Assembly: GCF_964355755.1 (NCBI RefSeq) | Contig: NC_092671.1 | Span: 1,523,501-1,587,500 of the forward strand | Source: Antedon mediterranea | Lineage: Eukaryota > Echinodermata > Crinoidea > Comatulida > Antedonidae | Reading direction: 5' to 3' | Length of the DNA stretch: 64,000 bases | Part shown: piece after piece, positions 46,780 through 58,656 of the stretch | How the letters are laid out: each line of letters starts with the position of its first letter | Position numbering within the stretch: the stretch's first letter is position 1 | Notes under the pieces: generated by a model | Told to the model about the DNA's origin: nothing | The model's database searches: none | What the model saw: the letters and a program-made list of their open reading frames with translations, nothing else | Made by a program: the position numbers and the translations under genes

Positions 46780-47040
46780 TTCATTACTGATTCCCGCGAG
46801 AATGTGCGTTCGTGATGCATGGGTGTACAGACGCGACAAAAATTGTAATCTAAAAGTAGACAAGATAAAGTCGTGCATGCAATAACGCTAAAGATCAATA
46901 TGGAGTTGACTCACTGCATACAGAGTCTGAACACTCAGGGACCATCTCAAAATCTCTCTTAAGGGACTCTCTTCTATTATAATTGTCAGAAGCAAACATC
47001 GTATCATTCTTTAATTAAAAAGTTCTGTGACGTCGTAAAA
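46780..47040 (-). promoter_or_regulatory. CpG-rich patch with CRE-like site, possible internal promoter
   Basis: The stretch has clustered CpGs (CCGCGAG, GCGTTCG, ACGCGAC, GTCGTGC, GACGTCG) within an AT-rich intron. It contains TGACGTC at 47028-47034. It lies 1.8 kb upstream of exon 2, where an alternative KLF promoter would be expected. No TATA box is evident. Confidence 0.3.
46915..47007 (-). CDS. Candidate alternative first exon of KLF6/7
   Basis: A minus-strand ATG at 47007 opens 31 codons (MIRCLLLTIIIEES...) that end at GCA, next to the strong donor GTGAGT (46914-46909). The end is in phase 0, so splicing to the exon 2 acceptor at 45148 would keep the KLF frame and replace the conserved N-terminus. 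A CRE-like TGACGTCG lies at 47028-47035, just upstream, and the surrounding 46.79-47.05 kb has many CpGs in otherwise CpG-poor DNA. Against it: the peptide resembles no KLF N-terminus, a second ATG lies 10 bases downstream in another frame, and a 31-codon open run with a donor can arise by chance. Confidence 0.22.
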
Positions 47041-48871
47041 GTAACTAATCAATCTACGTTGCTTGATTATAATTTTTTATTTTGAAATATTAAAAGCAAA
47101 ATCAATTAATTCATGCATAATTAAGGAGATCATGATGAAATAACATTGTAAGGAAATAAATTTACTACACAGTACAATGTTCTTTTAATTTAATGTAATT
47201 TAAGGTGGTTTTAATAAAATTACTGTACTGTTTATTTGATTATACAATTATTTCAAAATCTGTAATACTGTACGCAAATATAAAATATGATATGTTTGCT
47301 CAAGATAATATACCCATGGTTCAGGAAGTTCCTTAATTTATCTCGTTTTTAAATGCTTTTAAATTGATTTTACACAATAAAACGAGTATGTAATGCGAGT
47401 ATAAGTAACGTGTTATCAGTAAAAAAATAAGGAAAACAAACCAATTTAAGTAGAATGATAAATAAACTGACATTTGGAACTCATTTGACGCAAGTTCAGA
47501 CAAAGACTTGTTCTAATTTATGTTTCTTTTAAAAAAAACCACCTTTTTTTTTTCCTTCTTTCTTTCTTTATTTCAATTCAATTCAAATAATCATTTAAAC
47601 ATACATAAATAATCATAGCACAAAACGAAAGAATGGAAAGGGGGAATTTAAACCATAATTGGTGAAGATACAGTATAGCAAAATGAACGTGTTTAAATTG
47701 TACCAAAACATATCCAGAAATAATTCTTCAAAAATACATGTTGCAGATCCAACCTACCGGTAATTGTTCTGTATACTTCTTTATGTCATTATAACCAACA
47801 TTTAACTAAAGTTATCAGTAAAAAAAATGAGGAACAAACTGTGACAAGATTTTTTTGTAATGAATCATTTTAGTCTATAGTTATGTACATTGTAGTATTA
47901 TTCCTTATACAGTCTTGGAACTGGATGTAAGTGTTTAACCAAGGGAAATGTAAACATAACGGTACACACCTTCATGTACTTATATTCATAAATTAGTACC
48001 GCTACGGTAGTATAGTAAATATCCATACTTTACTGTAGATGACATAATATATCAACATTCACAAACAAAATATATTCTAATTTTCAGTGCAGTTTCTTAA
48101 AAAGTTAAAAAGCTTTTTTAGAGAAATGTCAGAAAAAACATGAAGCCTGTACGTTAATCATGAAATGTTAATCAATAAAAATGACTTTGATTGGTTGCTT
48201 GATGCAAAGCTTACATTCTTACTGCTGATGATCAATTCACATATATTTATCCGTTATTAATTCTGTGTGTCTACAGGCCACCAACATATCAAGTTGTTGT
48301 GAAAGAAACATAATACATAAAACAAGAATACATGAAACATAATATATATTTTTTTTTTTAGTTTTTGAGTTTTAATTATTATTCCTTGCAAACATTATTG
48401 CAATAATCAATCTTGAGCGAAAGTTTTAATATAAAGCTTACCGTTATTACGCCTTTAAACTCAAGGGAAATCTTAATAATGAAGAGTGCTATGTTGTAAT
48501 CTGATCAAGGTACTGTAGGCTAGCTATGTTAATATCGATCTCAGTCTCAAGGGCAGTGGATTAACTGACATTTGGTTGACCCCTAAAGGAGCGTCTCATG
48601 CTTATATATACCAAATATGAACTTAATATTTGTAATTGCAAACATTTATATCAAATTCTTGTTTGCAAAAAGTCTTACATTACCCCTTTTTTCGTTTCTA
48701 GAATTATTTTATCGGATTCTTTGACAGGTTTACCTGGTAGTACAGTAAACTGTCAAAAGTGACAACCCTCAAATATATGAATCATATACAACCTAACAAG
48801 CACAAACATGCTGGTATTGTTAACCTATCATCAGCTGACTATGAATTTATAGATTTTATTAAGAAGCAGGC

Positions 48872-49930
48872 GAAAAATAATATACATGTATGTCCTGTCT
48901 CTACAGTATGTACAGTACTACTATACAGTATATACAGTATATACAGTTAAAAATGATATACTGTACATGTATGTCCTGTCTCTACAGTATTTACAGTACT
49001 ACTATACAGTATATACAGTATATACAGTTAAAAATAATATACATGTATGTCCTGTCTCTACAGTATGTACAGTACTACTATACAGTATATACAGTATATA
49101 CAGTATATACAGTTAAAAATGATATACTGTACATGTATGTCCTGTCTCTACAGTATGTACAGTACTACTATACAGTATATACAGTATATACAGTTAAAAA
49201 TGATATACTGTACATGTATGTCCTGTCTCTACAGTATTTACAGTACTACTATACAGTATATACAGTATATACAGTTAAAAATGATATACTGTACATGTAT
49301 GTCCTGTCTCTACAGTATTTACAGTACTACTATACAGTATATACAGTATATACAGTTAAAAATAATATACATGTATGTCCTGTCTCTACAGTATGTACAG
49401 TACTACTATACAGTATATACAGTATATACAGTTAAAAATGATATACTGTACATGTATGTCCTGTCTCTACAGTATGTACAGTACTACTATACAGTATATA
49501 CAGTATATACAGTTAAAAATGATATACTGTACATGTATGTCCTGTCTCTACAGTATTTACAGTACTACTATACAGTATATACAGTATATACAGTTAAAAA
49601 TAATATACATTTATGTCCTGTCTCTACAGTATGTACAGTACTACTATACAGTATATACAGTATATACAGTTAAAAATGATATACTGTACATGTATGTCCT
49701 GTCTCTACAGTATGTACAGTACTACTATACAGTATATACAGTATATACAGTTAAAAATGATATACTGTACATGTATGTCCTGTCTCTACAGTATGTACAG
49801 TACTACTATACAGTATATACAGTATATACAGTTAAAAATGATATACTGTACATGTATGTCCTGTCTCTACAGTATGTACAGTACTACTATACAGTATATA
49901 TACAGTATATACAGTTAAAAATGATATACA
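48872..49930 (+). repeat. 81/76-bp higher-order tandem array, 13 units
   Basis: Unit marker TGTCCTGTCTCTACAGTA occurs 13 times with spacings 81, 76, 90, 81, 81, 76, 81, 81, 76, 81, 81, 81. The 81-bp form has GATATACTGTACATG where the 76-bp form has AATATACATG. The 90-bp step carries one extra ATATACAGT. The recurring 81-81-76 triplet is a higher-order unit of 238 bp. Several overlapping open frames of up to 208 codons (repeating YTVYTV or SCLYSMYS) arise because 81 is divisible by three. They are not genes. Confidence 0.95.
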
Positions 49931-50060
49931 TGCACAGCAGTATAATATACAGTACAATGTAATATAAATAAAGACATTATATACATGTACAGTATATATA
50001 GTTAAAAATAATATAGGGCCAGCTGGAAAATATATAAATAATATACTGTACATTAATACA
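49931..50060 (+). repeat. Degenerate edge of the 81/76-bp array
   Basis: Short TACAGTATATA, ATACAGTTAAA and ATACTGTACAT pieces continue past the last full unit. Confidence 0.7.
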
Positions 50061-50102
50061 GTTAAATACAGTAAAAATGAGTAAAAAGGTTCATCTGGAT
50101 CT

Positions 50103-50142
50103 CTTGAATCATAGAGATACTATAATATCTCTATGCTTGAAT
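50103..50142. mobile_element. Micro-palindrome insertion, copy 2 (26 bp)
   Basis: CATAGAGATA-CTATAA-TATCTCTATG (50110-50135) is flanked by the perfect 7-bp direct repeat CTTGAAT (50103-50109, 50136-50142). The arms match copy 1. Confidence 0.7.
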
Positions 50143-52869
50143 ATAGTCTTCAGTAAAAATTGTTGAATAATGTTGAATAATTTGGTTGATGTTGAAATTA
50201 TGTATACATTCATACAAGTATAATGTTTACATTGCATTATATTATACAAAATACACAAGCATTTTCTTTATAAAAAGGAAAATTTTTTCCAGGGACTGAA
50301 AGTGAAATTGTTTGATACTACCCTGGATGGTGATATCCCACCTGTACCTATATTATGATTGTAACTAGCTTGACCCCAATAGTATTACCCTAGGCTTGTT
50401 TATATTACCCATGGGGTCCATCTCAATTTTGTAACAATAAACCTTCCAAATTGGTCAGTAAAAATTAATAAAAACACTACTACTACAGAATGTTAGGCCT
50501 TGAGAGAAATTGGTAGTAAAGTATCTAGGTCAAACCATCTAAACAAATTTCAACAATATAGAATATCATTTATTTATTGAATTACAACATTATGAAATTT
50601 GCTACTACTGTATTTAAAAAATTTGCAGCATTAAACAAATAAATGTGATTTTTTTTTTTACTAAAGTTGAAAATGCGACATATTTTCTATGCATATGCCA
50701 CAAAAGTGCCTGGCATACCAGAAATGAAATATGGACATTATCATCATTTATTAACACAATAATCCAAGTAAATTGTTCCATATTAAACCGATAATCCAGT
50801 GTCCGATGGTTTAATTTGCAATTTGTATGCCACACACAATTACAAATACAAATCTGCAGTTTTTTCCATATTGATTTTTATGCATCTGCTTGGATTAGTG
50901 CCAAAATGTGTTCATTCATCGATACTAGAATGAGGGAGGGAAAATGTGGATAAACAATCGAAAAACAATCAAAACCTTTGAGCTATCTTGTCTTTGTAAT
51001 CTGCTGTATATTGCATTAAAACTTATATTCAAGACTGAACAAAGTACATCACATAGTATGAATGCAGTACATATAGACTGTACAACACACATGTACTGTA
51101 CAGTTATCCAGGGTACAGTAGGCGGGAAGAATGTATTTGACCTTGGAAGACAAAAAATAAGAGATACCTACAGTAACAAGAAATATTTAAGAACTTATAA
51201 CAATATGCGAGCAAAGGAAATGGAAATTGCATGAGGAGGGTAACATTTATCAGAGTGTAAGTGATGACTGGATTGGAGAATTGAAATAAATAATGTGATG
51301 ATGAATTACCTTTGAGCATACAATGTGCTTTTAACACATACATGAGTACACATGCATCATCTTTTTAAATTAATCATTTACAGTACATCATCTAATGCTT
51401 CGTCTTAAGTTGCATTAGATGACTTAAAAGCCTTGGGAAGATAAGTCAATAAGAAACACTTGGTTTTCTAGCTACCCATGATACCAAACACTAATTCGCC
51501 CGTCACTCTGAATAATTCACTTCCACGCTAAAACCCAACAAGCTCAGCGTCATCTATTTACATATGAATTAAATTACCATAATTAAATTACCAATGGTTA
51601 ATATTGACACTAATATAACTATATGATGGGTTTTACAGATTTTCATATTTGTGTGATGAATACAAATTGTTGTAGTTCTTTAATTATGAATTTATAAACA
51701 GTAAACCTGGATATTAAATTGTATAACAAACAAGAACTGCACTAACAATTGGAATTTATTTAAATATAGTTTAGTTAGAGTACTTTAATTTTAATATGAG
51801 TAAGACAAAACAAAACCGTGGTGACAAAACTGCAACCGATTGTAGATTTCATTGTAGACTAACTTGAATTCACATTAAAATAACAACTGAAAACAACACA
51901 TACGGTAACATAAAGAGTAGATAAGAGATGATGTACTGTACGACGCCATTTTGAGGCCCGTGATACAGAGTATACAGTCTGCGTATGCTGTCTATTAGTA
52001 ATTATAAAGCCTTAAAATGAATGCGTACGACCCGGCAAACTCCATTAGTCAGTTGTGTTAATTCTACACTAGAGAATAATTAAGCATCTACTTTAAATTA
52101 CATTCGGACAATATTCCGTTATTATCACCTGCGAACGTAATTATACAAGTAAAAAACAACGACTACAAACACAGTTTCACACGCTTTAACTAGCTTCTCT
52201 CATCCAAGCTCAATAAAGAAAATGTCACCTTTATTTATAAAAAAAAAGAGCTGTATGCAAATGACGTATTTGATTGAATGATAACCTTTTCCCTAGAGTC
52301 TTGTATTTCATTATTCATAGAAAATACTAATAAAAAAAATTCTAGATCATATCTTATTGCTTCCAAATTGTTAAATTAATCTAAACTATCTTTTAAAAAT
52401 AAATTTTCAATTAACCTACTGTAGAAGAATATCATTTTACTATTTAGTATTCCAGCCTTCAGAATTCATCATGTAATAGTGTAATTTCTGTATGATGATA
52501 TTACCTCATGTTCCTACATTAAATTCGTAATTATCTAAGTACAGTAATAGTGTATAGAATAGAAGATCTATTCATAATTCATCATATTTTCATATTTCAT
52601 ATTATGAAGTTGTAGACTTTCAAATTTAATAAATAGAATTATATACCATCTCATAAATAAGTGTTAAATTTCCCATGTTTGAATCACTCCCAACAGGTTG
52701 TAGAATAAGTGAGAATTCCATACCCAGTATGTTGTAGGTCGGAGGTCATGATCAAGTTACATAGTACAGGAATGGAATGTGAAACTGACCCATTTACAGT
52801 GCTGCCACCAAGTTCAATAATAAACACCCACTCATAAAGTAAGTTAAGTTAGCATTGGTACTGAAAGAG

Positions 52870-53120
52870 GAAATGTTTAACTATAGAGCATCAACCTTAT
52901 GGAATAATCTTCCTGTACATAATTATCCGTAAAAATTATGAGACATTTAGTCAAGTCGAATTAAAAAATTTTGTTTAACTTTTATAGATTGTACATAGTT
53001 TTATAGCTTTTACTTTTCTTGTATTGTTTCAAATCTGGACCTCTTGGGAGACCAGTACTTGTGTATTGAAAGAGCTATTCCAGAATAAAGAAAGATTTGT
53101 ATTTGTATTGTATTGTATTG
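52870..53120 (+). mobile_element. Non-LTR retrotransposon 3' end (CR1/L2-like), decayed
   Basis: The translation FNYRASTLWNNLPV is the conserved C-terminal block near the end of many LINE ORF2 proteins (YRgxxLWNsLP). Stops follow soon after. The 3' UTR ends GGACCTCTTGGGAGACCAGT..., then TTGTATTTGTATTGTATTG, a short-repeat tail left by target-primed reverse transcription. The copy is heavily 5' truncated and inactive. Confidence 0.65.
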
Positions 53121-53325
53121 GAAAATATTGTCATTTCATGTATTATGAATTATTATGAATCCACTAAGTATGGAATATATACATCAGTAAAGTCTGAATA
53201 TGGTTTAACATTACTGAGTACAATACAAAAAGTAAATGCATTAATATTGTACTAATAATTTACGCAATGAAATACAGTCATCGAGGTACACCATTTTAGC
53301 CTTATTTAATGCTAAAGTTCTTTTA

Positions 53326-54402
53326 GGCCCTGTTCAGACCCATGGCGTTAGACCGTTTTAGCGTACGACGCTAAAAGAATGTGTGTCTGAACAGTTGGGG
53401 ATTAGCGTACAACGCGTCGTACAACGGTTGTAGCGTTGTAGTGGAAAACGGTTGATAGTACCGTTTTAGCGTACGACGCTACTGTAAGTCAACGTTGTAT
53501 CCAATCAGAACGTTTCCTGTTATGACGCGATACAAGGTTTGACCTAGGCTGACATCTTGTATCGTCAATGTGTGAGATGGATTTCAATAACAAAAAGGCC
53601 AGAATAAATAAGGCCTAACTACACTACAAATACAACTGTTACAAAGGCTAAACTATTATCAACTGATTACTATTATATTTTCTAACAAATAACATAAATA
53701 CATGCACCTTGTATTTAAACATAGGGACTACGATCCCATACGCTTTTAGGCCTAGCTAGGCCTAGAGTCGTTCACGCATTTCATTCAAGCTAAAAACTAG
53801 CGTGGGACATCAAGTCACTCATTCATACAAGGCAGACTAGACTGGACAAGTTTAATGCTGAAAACCCCCTAACTCCTAAAAAATTCAGTAAACAAACAAG
53901 GGGAGCTGTGTCCCTTTAATTAGCAAGTTAAGGGTTATTTTCAACCGACTGGAACAAAGAATATATATCTTTGACTGGACTGGACAGACTAATCACAATC
54001 AATTTTTTCTTCATCATTCGAAGGCCTGCTTTATTTTCGTAACTCAAGAACCTGGGGAAAATGTTTTTTAATACAAAATAAAAACAATAGAAACAGAAAT
54101 TTGGCTTTACTATATTTTTCTTAAATAAATGCTGAGGTATGTTTTATTTACGGCAAATTTTGTCATAATTGTAGGGCTGAGATCTAGGCCTATATACAGT
54201 GGAAATAATGATGAAAACACGTGGGTAAGAAAGAGCACATGAATATGCAACTAGAAACAACCTGAATGACGTACTTCCGTTGTAACGATAATCGTACGCT
54301 ATGGGTCTGAACACCTCGTTTTTTTCTCTGCGGTTTGTAACGTGACCTTGCTAGTAACGTTGTACGCTAAAACGGTCTAACGCCATGGGTCTGAACAGGG
54401 CC
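53326..54402. mobile_element. PIF/Harbinger-type non-autonomous TIR element, 1,077 bp
   Basis: The terminal inverted repeats start GGCCCTGTTCAGACCCATGG and are identical for 41 bp. They are flanked on both sides by TTA (53323-53325, 54403-54405), the 3-bp TWA duplication typical of PIF/Harbinger. Sub-terminal copies of CCGTTTTAGCGTACGACGCT occur at 53351 and 53460. There is no coding potential inside, so the element is a large MITE. Near-perfect ends suggest a fairly recent insertion into KLF intron 1. Confidence 0.85.
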
Positions 54403-55931
54403 TTAAAAGGGTAACCTTGTACACCCTACATGACATTGGCAAATGTGAATTGCATCAACTTTACTATAGCAAAATGATATGACTCCTTATGAGGATCATC
54501 TTTGATCACAATTATACCATTCCATATGACAGCCTAACCCAAACATTGCCTCTTAGATACCAAAATTTACTTCCTTCAAAGAGGAATAATATCAATATAT
54601 TACCAGTCAAAATTTAGAAAGTGTTAACTGTCATTCCTGTTTATCAATGCTGGTAGAAATGTACATTATGAAAACAGGTTTATTTTAACCATAAATAGTT
54701 AGTAGACAGTCTTTGACAGCTGTGCATTTTATATTATACATTTATTCTCCTTGGACATCTCAAATTTATCTATAAAAATGTGTTTGAAATGAACCTTAGA
54801 ATGGGGTTTTTCGCAAAATTGATTTTATATAGAGATGAGTGCAAAAGTTATCAAATTGAACCAGAATATGGACGAAATATCAATACACAGTACAGTACTG
54901 TAATACAGTAAATTAATCTGCTTTTCTCATCTTTACTATTTCATGAACAAGACAATATTACAATTCTACTTTACTGTATATCAATGGATCTCACTATCAG
55001 TAATTGTAGTATTCATACGCAAGATGTCCGATATTCCTAAAATGGTCTTGGTAAGTAGGTAAACACATTTGGCATACATCACTAAGAATTGTCCGAGAAT
55101 AATGGACACTAATTGCCCCAATGAATGTAAGCAACACGCAAATGGAATTCTAGTCACCAGCCCGAGGTCTTCTTTCCGATCTCTGGCTTCTTAAAATAGG
55201 CTAATGATTCAAAAGTGAGGTATGCCATGTGATGTGCTTTCATTTGTTCCAATTGCAGAGCTAACTGGAGTCAAATGGTAAATGTATAGATTAAAGGATA
55301 TGATCAAATGATAATATACAGAGGCAAACGAATGTGTTTGAGATTTTATTATTCTTTCTTTTGACTGGATTGCATTTTCAGTAACGTAGTTTTATTGCTT
55401 TTCAAAATGGTCGAGTTAGAAGGTTTAAAAGTAAAGAAAAGTTATAACGTATTTAAAGAAAAATAAAAGCATACATATAATAATTTGAAAGATATATACG
55501 AACAGTTGCTCTGTATTTAAAAGTTCTTACTTTGAGCATTTTTCCAATTTGGTGTTTATTAATGTTTTATAACTTTGGCTATGGGTGCATTTGAGGTGAA
55601 GATGTTTACTTTTATTTTTATCGCTTTGTATATCCAAATCAATTGTCTTAAAGACATTAAAAATGAAATCAGCCTGGTTTATTGAGAACTGTTTATTTAA
55701 AAGACTTTCATACACATTCTCTGAACCCAATTAAACTGAAAGAAAATATTTCCTTCCAAGTAATGGATTATAAAAAAAAACAATCGTAATTCAAGAGAGT
55801 GAAGAGTGAACTCAAAACCAGCAAGATTCAACATTTTGAAAGCTTTGGAATCTAAAGGGGAATATCTCTGAATTCATTGATTGTCATTGGCTGTTTTGCT
55901 AAACAAAATTCTTACAGAGCACTGAATTCAA

Positions 55932-56075
55932 TTGCATAAGAATGACCCCCTACTTACTGTATAACATAATCCCTTGATATAAACCCCTGCAGGGCCTAGC
56001 ATTGATTGCATAAGAATGGCCCCCTGTTTTTAACAAAATCCCTCGCTATTAACCCCCGCAGGGCCTGGTATTCGA
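55932..56075 (+). repeat. Two-copy tandem duplication, about 70 bp
   Basis: TTGCATAAGAATGRCCCCCT and CCCYGCAGGGCCTRG occur in both copies, with ACTTACTGT versus GTTTTTAAC between them. Confidence 0.8.
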
Positions 56076-57139
56076 TAGCGTCAAAATAACACAAACAAAT
56101 TCACTTATTCTTCACGATTGAATCTCTAAATCAGGAATTTTTCATGAAAACAAAAATGTATACTATTGAGTATAAACAGATAAAAGATATAATACGGTTA
56201 TTGTTTGCGTTCACAAGAGCGCAGGAACGCATGAATGGGACCAACAAATCCTTTCAAACCGTTCTAATACTGGTATGTCTGTTAATTCACACAGCTCCAA
56301 TAACTACAATATCCAGGTGCCTAAAATGCTTAAAATAGTGCTTTTCAATAGTAGTGTATAACTGTAGTATTTACAGTACTAAAAAAGTATGTTAAAGTAA
56401 TATGGATTTACTTGTTAAATATATATAGTAGAACTGTAGAACTGCTATAAAGAGAACAACTTGGGGGCCCCAACAAAATTTCTTCTGAATAAGAGTTTGT
56501 CATGTAGTGTTACTTAAACATTATTACCATAAAACAACCAAATTTATTTCATAGGAAAGTATCCCCTTAATAGTGGTATATTTATTCAGTAAAGGAAATT
56601 ATCCTGTTAATAGAGGTGTATTTCTCTTTCTTGATTTCACAGGAAAGTGTTCCCTTATTAGGAATAAGGAATACCTTATTAGGGGTTTACCCGGAATAGA
56701 GATGTCCCTAATATTTAATATCAAGGGCCTTTGATAAGCACAGTATCTGAAACATTTGAATGAGCATAAAAAATATAAATATTTTGTATCTAAAATAAAA
56801 TATTGGCTTCAAAAATTTAATACATGGACAGGATTATATTTTACTATAAATATCCTTTTTAATAATTAATTAAAATCAGAAATGTTTAAGTCATTAATGT
56901 GTACAGTACTAGGAAAAGAAAGTTAAGTGACATTCCAATCATGTGACAAAAGTAATGACTGATGTGACACATGTAATAAATATTTATACAGTATTACTTA
57001 ATAACCTTTGGAAATAAACTATCATACAATTCTGAATTCTTGAAATAATATAAAGTTCTCATTTATTTATAAAAACTCTAAATAAAAAAAATAAAATATG
57101 AAAAGAAAAAAACATTCCAGGAGATAAAAAAAATTGGGA

Positions 57140-57430
57140 CAAGACGGTTGAGAGTTAAAAACCTGTTTGGCAAAAAAACATAAATCCCCTAGACTCAGCG
57201 ATAGAACCGTTCCGTGTCCATGCCTATAGAAATCAAACCAAACCGATTATTGGCAGTTGTTTGGAGGTCAAATATTTGCTAATTTATTCGCTTTCCATAT
57301 AAGGGCATCAGACTGCATATTAGGATATTATGAACGAGCTAAGTTCTGGCAACCAGCCAAGTTTGATTCATAGCGAATAATTGGAGCTGAAATAGACCGG
57401 ATTGGCAGCCATAATGAAATCAGGCATACT
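57140..57430. promoter_or_regulatory. Candidate intronic enhancer with a CArG box
   Basis: A less AT-rich patch 1.2-1.5 kb inside intron 1. It contains CCATATAAGG (57295-57304), a perfect CC(A/T)6GG serum response factor site, and several TTGGC/GCCAA-like words. Vertebrate KLF6 is an immediate-early-type gene, so an SRF site near the promoter would make sense. That link is inference; conservation cannot be judged from one sequence. Confidence 0.3.
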
Positions 57431-58306
57431 GTACTGGTGTAAAATCAAAAATGATTTATGAATAAATTAAAAATATTAATTTACTATAATATTTGATATT
57501 AATTTAAAATAATGTAATGAAAATTTTTCAATAAAATCCGTAAATCTTTTTTTTTTTGCATACTACTACTAGGCTTCATTTTTTAGATAATTATAATTAA
57601 TTCAACACATTAATTATTATTCATGTAGTCATTAATGTTAATTTATGCATATAACTACGTACTATTAGTATTACAGCATAAAGCATGTATTCATGACATT
57701 GGCAAAGATGCATAGACATTCGGAAGGGAAAGTTTCCAGGGTTCTAAAATTACTGAAGCGTAATAAAGTTGGTATCACGCTGTTACAAGACCAAGGGTTG
57801 GTGTCACTGCAGTACCAATCACATTTATTATGTTATAAATATATACTGTATATACAAAATACAGATGTTTTCTCATAGGGAACTAAAATAGTTATTATAA
57901 GCTTTGACAAGTAGATTTATACAATAGGTCAAAATTATTGTTACTTCCTAGTTTGGTGTTCAAAGTCAACACTTCCTACTGTAGGCCTAAAATAGTAATA
58001 CTAAAAAATGCAATAAAATTACGTATAATATCATTAAATTCATTTGTATTTACTATTAATACCAATGAACCCGGCATAGTTTCAACACGACAGCTTGAGC
58101 CAAGATTTTTTTTCTTCGTACTGTACCATTTCTTGTTTATTACAGATTAAACATAGGCCTATATTTTTTTTTATAGATCAACATGATTTTTTAATCCAGG
58201 TTTGAAATAGAATACAGTACATACACATACAGTAGGCCTATGTATTCTAATAATTTGGTGTCGGTTTGTACTAATAACACTACTATGAAAAACTACCTGG
58301 TAGGCA

Positions 58307-58345
58307 CTTAAATCATGGAGGTATAAAATACCTCCATGCTTAAAT
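58307..58345. mobile_element. Micro-palindrome insertion, copy 3 (25 bp)
   Basis: CATGGAGGTAT-AAA-ATACCTCCATG (58314-58338) is flanked by the perfect 7-bp direct repeat CTTAAAT (58307-58313, 58339-58345). It lies 310 bp inside KLF intron 1. Confidence 0.7.
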
Positions 58346-58656
58346 ATTGCATTGATTTTGCCTCATTTGCAGCATCTAAATGTATGACCGACTATTTTGA
58401 GACTGAGTGGCATAAACATAAGTTTTATAACCCAAAAATGGTAAACATTAAAACCATCTATGATTTTGCATTGAACCGGTTAAGTCTAGTCACTTAACTC
58501 ATTTTTATGATGGTGGTGGTGATGACGTTCTATGATGTACCGGTTTTATTCCACGTACTGCAAATTTCTAATTTACAAAGTCTGTATTATACTCCAATAT
58601 TTGTTTATTTTTAATGATCATATTAGTTGCCAAGTGGCAAAAAAAAAGTAGCTTAC

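Larger units (their letters stand above)
44564..58656 (-). other. KLF6/7 intron 1 interval and exon 2 body (span of gene 5' half)
   Basis: Intron 1 itself is 45149-58656, about 13.5 kb, from donor GTAAGC to acceptor TTCTTTCAG, phase 0. It holds the 81/76-bp tandem array, a LINE 3' end, a TIR element with a TTA duplication, one micro-palindrome, a 63-bp foldback further downstream in intron 2, a two-copy 70-bp duplication near 56.0 kb and a CArG-containing patch near 57.3 kb. A CpG-rich patch at 46.8-47.05 kb is listed separately. I saw no other coding exon on either strand in it. Confidence 0.8.

Noticed and set aside
48886-49962. Overlapping frames of up to 208 codons in the 81/76-bp array
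   Set aside because: Frames exist only because the repeat period is divisible by three. The translations are low-complexity (YTVYTV, SCLYS) and occur in more than one phase.
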